Under the pieces are notes generated by a model that saw nothing but the letters and a program-made list of their open reading frames with translations, searched no databases and had not been told where the DNA came from. 10,571 bases of DNA from positions 1-10,571 of the forward strand of contig CALAVG010000160.1 of assembly GCA_937892275.1 (NCBI GenBank). The letters run 5' to 3'. Position numbers and translations under genes: made by a program. Positions 6,345 to 10,571 of the stretch are shown here, piece by piece (position 1 is the stretch's first letter; the number at the start of each line of letters is the position of its first letter). This DNA is from an uncultured Methanomicrobiales archaeon (GTDB taxonomy: Archaea > Thermoplasmatota > Thermoplasmata > Methanomassiliicoccales > Methanomethylophilaceae).

Positions 6345-6854
6345 TCAAAGCGGGGCTTCCCGCCCCGCATTCTTGTATAAAGCGTAGCCGAGTATCAGAG
6401 CTGCACCGAATCCCGATACCATACCGAGGATGAAACGTAGTATCGGGAGATTCATATCCAACATGTGCTCCACGGCGTATTCCGCCGCAGTGGGCACGAG
6501 AAGGAGCAATCCGAACAGGAGCCTTCTGAGCTCTCCTGATGACACTCCCTCACGGTATACGATCACCAATCCGCCTACGAGCCCTATGAGGAGTCCCTTA
6601 TCCCTGATGCAGAAGGGCAGCTGATTGCCGTTCAGGAAGAATGATCTGGCGGATTCCTGGTGGCACAGCAGGTCGCCTATGGCATAGACGATGCCTCCTG
6701 CACCGTAGCTTCCCCAGTCGTGATCCATCAGCCCGGGTCTGCCGTCGAGTCCTGAGAACGTCCCCGGAGGATACAGCATCGGAGTGACCACTATGAGTCC
6801 CAATGAGATGCCGAAGAAGGCCAAAAGGATCTTCGCAGACTTGTCTTGGATCAC
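6345..6854 (-). CDS. DUF2085 family membrane protein
   Basis: A 169-residue integral membrane protein of unknown function. It carries the signature I associate with DUF2085: CHQ at 64-66, RSF at 70-72, then PFCIRDKG (80-87) followed by a glycine-rich membrane helix. Hydrophobic segments lie at about 8-27, 50-62, 86-101, 109-126 and 136-160, so four to five membrane helices are likely. The conserved Cys64, His65 and Cys82 could bind a metal or form a disulfide, but no activity is established for the family. The start is GTG at 6854, 34 nt after the upstream TadC-like gene. The frame is open further upstream without an ATG, and no strong Shine-Dalgarno is visible, so the exact start is uncertain. 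It is probably co-transcribed with the pilus genes, though a functional link is unproven. The stop is TGA. Confidence 0.75.
   Translation of the reverse strand: MIQDKSAKILLAFFGISLGLIVVTPMLYPPGTFSGLDGRPGLMDHDWGSYGAGGIVYAIGDLLCHQESARSFFLNGNQLPFCIRDKGLLIGLVGGLVIVYREGVSSGELRRLLFGLLLLVPTAAEYAVEHMLDMNLPILRFILGMVSGFGAALILGYALYKNAGREAPL
6350..6368. terminator. GC-rich hairpin at the convergent nrdJ / DUF2085 ends
   Basis: GCGGGG (6350-6355) pairs with CCCCGC (6363-6368) around a 7-nt loop. It begins 18 nt after the nrdJ TGA and lies inside the last codons of the convergent DUF2085 gene. It is followed by ATTCTT on the plus strand. A terminator for nrdJ is likely; the short T-run makes it uncertain. 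Confidence 0.45.
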
Positions 6855-6888
6855 GGACGAACATGGGATGCGCCGTTTATCATCTTTT

Positions 6889-8277
6889 TTACAGCGAGAT
6901 CGAGCAGCATATCGCGAAGACGAGGAGCGACACAGGACACATCAGACAGAATCTCCAGACCATCTGAGGGATACCTTCGCCGTTGCCCAGGCTCGACACA
7001 AGTATCGATATGAGTGCGCTGAGTTCCACCAGATAGACGTTAAGGATGGTCGATGTGTTCTGCATGGGCACATAACCGGCAATACCGGACAACGGTTCCA
7101 GCATCGCGACGCTCATCCCTAGTACCATCGGGGAGAACAACATCGCGGTGCCGACCATCATATCGGTGGTGGATTTCAGCTTCATGTCAAGATCCCTCTT
7201 GGTGACATTCCTGTTCTGGAACTGCTTCCCCAAGGTGACCGCCAGTTTCCCTGCATCATCGTTGTTCTTCTCAGAGCACATCTGTATGTTCTGGAGGGCG
7301 ACGGTCATCTCCGAGGATATAGGACCTATGACCGATGATATCGCAGAACAGATGTTCCCTCTGCATAGCGCATATTCCCTGGACAGTCTTCTGGAAACAT
7401 CGGCACTGTCGTCCCTCGCCGCCATGGAATCGACGCTCGCCTTCTCGAAGTTTGTCTCGGACAGCATCCTGTTCCCAAGATCGAAGATGGAATCCATAAG
7501 GGACATCTCGCATTTGGATCTCCTGCGGTCGCTATGAACTGTCTCTGTCATCAGGATGATAGCTGCTATGCATGCGGGTACGAGAGAGAACAGGAAGATC
7601 CATACTTGATCGGTCCCGGTGGACATGAAGACAACGGCCAGAGGCAGGGCTGTCAGAATAGGCAAGGCATATCTCAGGTCAGTCAGAGGGCTGCTGTCGG
7701 ATAGGAACGGATTCCTGTCGCGAATGTGCAAAGCAACGAGAAGGATGATCGAAGGTACGATAGCCAGAGTTATCGTGGCGATCATCCCTTGGCTCATGGT
7801 CTTGGATCCGAACATACCGCCTATACTGAGCATCGGGAGGATGCTCATCATTATCAGAGGAACCATTATGCCGATCCCGAACACTGTCATGCATGGAACG
7901 GTAAGCGATGCGCCGTACGCTTCCCCCATCTCCCTGACCGAATACAGAGCTATGTCGGCGGAATCCCTCATCATACGTTCCGATGTCTCTTCATCGGATG
8001 AGACGGCAGCTGAAAGTATCATCAGGACGGCACGTCCGTATCCCGATGCCTCTGTGGGAAGATCGGATATCTCCTTTGTCAGGGCATCTGTTAGGGATGA
8101 AGCACCCTTGGTATCGGTCAGTCTGACCGCGTTGCTGAATATCTTCCTTGATTGTCTAGGCCCGGATTCAGCGACGGATCTGATCGCCGTATCTATCGAG
8201 CCACCGGATTGGAGTACGGATGTCATCATCCCTATGACCGCAGGTGATTCGTTCAGGAGTCTCTTGTGATCGATCAT
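6889..8277 (-). CDS. TadC/PilC/FlaJ-like type II secretion F family membrane protein
   Basis: Integral inner-platform protein of an archaeal type IV pilus or Tad-like assembly machine. It would anchor the ATPase and couple ATP hydrolysis to pilin insertion. The 462 residues show the duplicated T2SF layout: a cytoplasmic helical domain at about 10-115, membrane helices near 124-152, 164-184, 202-220 and 225-244, a second cytoplasmic domain at about 255-368, then helices near 372-393, 409-430 and 440-460. The second domain holds the charged segment after MSLMDSIFDLGNRM. The ATG overlaps the stop of the ATPase gene as ATGA (8274-8277), and TGAGGG lies about 8 nt upstream as ribosome-binding site, so the two are translationally coupled. 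The stop is TAA. Family assignment rests on topology and partner gene; the pilus type cannot be told without pilins. Confidence 0.8.
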   Translation of the reverse strand: MIDHKRLLNESPAVIGMMTSVLQSGGSIDTAIRSVAESGPRQSRKIFSNAVRLTDTKGASSLTDALTKEISDLPTEASGYGRAVLMILSAAVSSDEETSERMMRDSADIALYSVREMGEAYGASLTVPCMTVFGIGIMVPLIMMSILPMLSIGGMFGSKTMSQGMIATITLAIVPSIILLVALHIRDRNPFLSDSSPLTDLRYALPILTALPLAVVFMSTGTDQVWIFLFSLVPACIAAIILMTETVHSDRRRSKCEMSLMDSIFDLGNRMLSETNFEKASVDSMAARDDSADVSRRLSREYALCRGNICSAISSVIGPISSEMTVALQNIQMCSEKNNDDAGKLAVTLGKQFQNRNVTKRDLDMKLKSTTDMMVGTAMLFSPMVLGMSVAMLEPLSGIAGYVPMQNTSTILNVYLVELSALISILVSSLGNGEGIPQMVWRFCLMCPVSLLVFAICCSISL

Positions 8278-9980
8278 GAGGAACCCTCAGAAGAGATCTC
8301 CCTGCGGAGTATGTCGGCAATCGATTCTGCTGATTGATCCCTGCTGCTCCTGGCCAGGATGTCATTTGCTGTCAGTATCCATTCGGGACCGAGATATCTC
8401 TCGTCGGTCCTCCCGGCCTCTGCAAGAATGGACCTCATCAGAGCCCTTGCCCTGATCTCTTTGGCTATGTCCTTCTTACCCAGCTGGGAGACTTTCATTA
8501 CGCGTTTCATCAATTCGGAGACCAGAAGGCTCTCGGTATCCGATATCTCGAAGAATTCCCCCGGTTCGGACATGGTCGAACAGATCTCGTTTATCCTTCT
8601 GATGAGACGTCCAGTCCTCCTGTCCCTGACGGTACCCAATGTTATCACCACATCAGTCGCCATGAAGGCCTCTGGAGATACACCCATGTCGGAGACCACC
8701 CTCTTGTAGACGGAATCGGCGGAATCCCCATGTATGGTACCCATGATCGAACTTCCGGCACGGCCTGCCCTCATGCTCTGATACAGTGTCCTCGCTTCCT
8801 CACCGCGGACCTCTCCCAGGATTATGGCCGATTCGCCCATTCTCAGGGAGACTCTCAGCGCCTCGTCCGTTCTGGATTGTTGGTCGCCACCCATCCTGTC
8901 ATCAACCAGTATGCTCTGGACCTTGTATCCAAGTCTCCTCATGGACTCCCCGGGTAATTCCATGGTGTCCTCGATGGTCAGGATCCTCTGTTCCTTCGGG
9001 AATTCGAACATTAGTGCCGAGAGCAGCGAGCTCTTACCGGCACCCCTCGGACCGCAGATAAGGAACGTACAGCGGTTGTCGACAAGGAAGGAGAGGATTC
9101 CCGCACACCTCGGGTCCATTGTACCGTTGTAGATGAGCCTGCTTAGCGTCCAAGGCCTAGAGGAATGCTTCCTTATTGCGACCGCATTTCCGTTCGGGCT
9201 GAGCGGATATCCGACGATGGTCGCCCTGGCCTCGAAATCAGGGAAATCAGTCTCCAAAACGGGATTGGATTGAGAGAACCTCAGTCCGCTCTCCCTCTTC
9301 AGGATGTTGATGAGGTTGTCCACCTCCCTGGCTTCTACCATTATGTTGGTCCTGCATCTGATGTGTGAGTTCACTCCCTCAATTCCGTTCAGCGTGACGT
9401 AGACTCTGTTGGAATCGCAGGGAGCGTCAAGATAAACATCCTCGATATGCGGATCCGTCAGAAGTATTTCGAATACGCCTGCACCTACGGAGTATCTGTA
9501 GACGATGCTGCACAGGTCGTTCAGCAGCAGGTCCTTGTCGCTGTCTGGACAGGATTCCTCTATGGCCTGGATCTCATCAAGGATAAGTCCCCTCGCTGTA
9601 CCCATCACCGAATCCCTGTCCAATCTTCCGCCGTTCTCACGGTATTCCGAGCGGAGCCTGTCCAATACCCTGAGGACCACGGCGTTCAATCCGTCTGGAT
9701 ACGAGAATTCCAACGGGGAGATCGCATATTCCATCTCCCCGTCCAAAGGATCCCCGACTGTCACGCTGCAGAACTGTGTGCGGTATTCAGAGATGACCTT
9801 GAGATCCTTGGATGGATTCGATACCCAGAAATCGGCATAGGACGGTTTCGTCCTGACGTCCGACTGGACCTTCCTGGAGAAAGCGGATTGGAGGTCTGTC
9901 GAACCATCCTTCTCCGTTGGTTCCGGTATCTGAACGGGTGTAACGTCGGATATTTTGAAGGATGCTATCCTGCCGGTCAA
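8274..9980 (-). CDS. Type II/IV secretion system (archaeal pilus, TadA/FlaI-like) ATPase
   Basis: Cytoplasmic hexameric assembly ATPase that powers pilin polymerisation with the downstream membrane protein. Numbering uses the longest frame, from the ATG at 10067 (597 residues). The N-terminal region (about 76-250) contains YADFWVSNP and DPHIEDVYLD. The catalytic domain has the Walker A box GPRGAGKSS (339-347), Asp box IEDTMELPG (365-373), Walker B IILGEVRGEE (415-424) and His box TIHGDSADSVYKRV (444-457), all intact. I prefer a TTG start at 9980, giving 568 residues. There TTG overlaps the TGA of the upstream gene as TTGA, with GGTGA 4 nt upstream as Shine-Dalgarno. The ATG at 10067 would force a 91-nt overlap, and its extra 29 residues look like out-of-frame coding sequence. 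The junction may represent a split of one ancestral protein. The stop is TGA. Confidence 0.88.
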   Translation of the reverse strand: MTGRIASFKISDVTPVQIPEPTEKDGSTDLQSAFSRKVQSDVRTKPSYADFWVSNPSKDLKVISEYRTQFCSVTVGDPLDGEMEYAISPLEFSYPDGLNAVVLRVLDRLRSEYRENGGRLDRDSVMGTARGLILDEIQAIEESCPDSDKDLLLNDLCSIVYRYSVGAGVFEILLTDPHIEDVYLDAPCDSNRVYVTLNGIEGVNSHIRCRTNIMVEAREVDNLINILKRESGLRFSQSNPVLETDFPDFEARATIVGYPLSPNGNAVAIRKHSSRPWTLSRLIYNGTMDPRCAGILSFLVDNRCTFLICGPRGAGKSSLLSALMFEFPKEQRILTIEDTMELPGESMRRLGYKVQSILVDDRMGGDQQSRTDEALRVSLRMGESAIILGEVRGEEARTLYQSMRAGRAGSSIMGTIHGDSADSVYKRVVSDMGVSPEAFMATDVVITLGTVRDRRTGRLIRRINEICSTMSEPGEFFEISDTESLLVSELMKRVMKVSQLGKKDIAKEIRARALMRSILAEAGRTDERYLGPEWILTANDILARSSRDQSAESIADILRREISSEGSS

Positions 9981-10480
9981 GATCTCACCAGCCCTTTCCT
10001 GATATCCTCCATATCGGATTCCATCTGTGATAGAGCTCTCTCCGTGGATGCTATGCATCTCGAGCACACCTCGTCATCCGAATCCTCGAGGAGTTCCTTT
10101 GCCCCGTAGTAGTTGGGATACGGGAAATCCTTCCAAGCGGTCTCCATAACCTTATTCCTCTGAGAAGGGCACCTCTTGCATCTCCCCTTGTTATGTACGA
10201 TAGAACATGAACTCCTCTTGATCGATGCCAATCTCCTGATTGTCTGTCCTGATTCCCCGGAGATCTCCAGATCCCTACCGGTCCTGAGTATAATCCTGTC
10301 GGCACCGCCGGATTCGGACATCCTGTCCACCATGCATCTCATGCATTCCTTGGATCCGGGTTCGGGAAGGTATTCGCAGCCACTGCATTCGATGATCAGG
10401 GCGTTGCCCTCGAAGTGAATTTCTACACATCCATCATCATCCGGCGATCCCATCAGTATGCGTTTGAAATCTATGTCCAT
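9977..10480 (-). CDS. Cys-rich protein, probable detached N-terminal domain of the pilus ATPase
   Basis: A 167-residue soluble protein with ten cysteines, eight of them in four CxxC pairs: 32/35, 46/49, 101/104 and 139/142, plus Cys18 and Cys92. These could form two zinc-binding or iron-sulfur knuckles. The pattern C-x-E-I-H-F-x-G-x-x-L-I-I-E-C, then CMRCMVDRM, then DRIILRTG resembles the Cys-rich N-terminal domain that I recall preceding the ATPase core in euryarchaeal (notably haloarchaeal) Tad-like ATPases. Its C-terminal GLVRS would continue naturally into TGRIASFKI of the next gene if the frame shifted by -1. It is first in the operon with the ATPase and TadC-like gene, with the TTGA junction at 9977-9980. 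A GAAGGG lies about 12-17 nt before the ATG. The stop is TGA. The coding call is firm; the domain identity is from memory and moderate. Confidence 0.75.
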   Translation of the reverse strand: MDIDFKRILMGSPDDDGCVEIHFEGNALIIECSGCEYLPEPGSKECMRCMVDRMSESGGADRIILRTGRDLEISGESGQTIRRLASIKRSSCSIVHNKGRCKRCPSQRNKVMETAWKDFPYPNYYGAKELLEDSDDEVCSRCIASTERALSQMESDMEDIRKGLVRS

Positions 10481-10571
10481 ACGATGTGTTTTCCCTTCAA
10501 GATATTAGAATGAGATATGTTGCGGTCAACAAAACAAAGGACACGAAAAAAGTCTTTATCTCTAACAGGGA
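10481..10571. promoter_or_regulatory. Upstream region of the pilus-assembly operon
   Basis: The AT-rich 91 bp before the Cys-rich gene contains two TATA-like candidates on the minus strand: CTAATATC (about 10503-10510), which would give a near-leaderless transcript, and AGATAAAG (about 10554-10561). Neither is strong. The window ends here, so a divergent gene and shared promoter cannot be assessed. Confidence 0.25.

Noticed and set aside
7619..8269. A 216-codon plus-strand open frame opposite the TadC-like gene.
   Set aside because: Antisense shadow; the minus-strand frame has the membrane topology and ATGA coupling expected of a real gene.
9447..10109. A 220-codon plus-strand open frame opposite the ATPase N-terminus.
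   Set aside because: Antisense shadow of the ATPase and the Cys-rich gene.
1..10571. CRISPR array or insertion sequence ends.
   Set aside because: No regularly spaced direct repeats and no transposase with terminal inverted repeats were seen. The 13-bp inverted arms at 4015-4085 lack a visible target-site duplication.

Overview
The window looks like a chromosomal segment of a methanogenic archaeon, most likely of the order Methanomassiliicoccales (Methanomethylophilus-like gut lineages). The reasons are an adenosylcobalamin-type ribonucleotide reductase, an archaeal type IV pilus/Tad-like ATPase plus membrane-protein pair, TATA-like promoters with little or no leader, and stop-codon use: the eight genes end in TGA (six) or TAA (two), never TAG. 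The one gene that contains TAG has three of them in frame inside an otherwise intact protein, as expected where UAG is read as pyrrolysine. The lineage is inferred from these features and not from any search.

Layout. Positions 1-1535 (+) hold a tyrosine recombinase/integrase whose 5' end lies beyond the window. It has three tandem helical DNA-binding repeats, then a full catalytic domain that is reached only by reading three UAG codons as sense. An 11-bp hairpin follows at 1552-1584. On the minus strand come an AlaA-like alanine aminotransferase (2837-1626) with its own near-leaderless promoter, and a Fic-fold/winged-helix protein (3746-2904) whose Fic motif has lost its catalytic histidine. 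A 356-bp divergent intergenic region (3747-4102) is unusually rich in inverted repeats, including a perfect 13-bp pair that ends 17 nt before the next start codon. Then comes nrdJ (4103-6331, +), a class II ribonucleotide reductase.

From 6345 to 10480 everything is on the minus strand. A Cys-rich protein (10480-9977) overlaps a type II/IV secretion (pilus) ATPase by a probable 4-nt TTGA stop/start junction. The ATPase overlaps a TadC/PilC/FlaJ-like membrane protein by ATGA. A DUF2085 membrane protein follows 34 nt later. The first three form a tightly coupled surface-appendage assembly operon. No pilin or prepilin peptidase is inside the window.

The strongest unusual signal is the amber-interrupted integrase, read here as a pyrrolysine-containing (or pyrrolysine-gated) recombinase and not as a pseudogene. 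Next are the probable split of a Cys-rich N-terminal domain from the pilus ATPase, the dead-motif Fic protein, and the structured leader of nrdJ.
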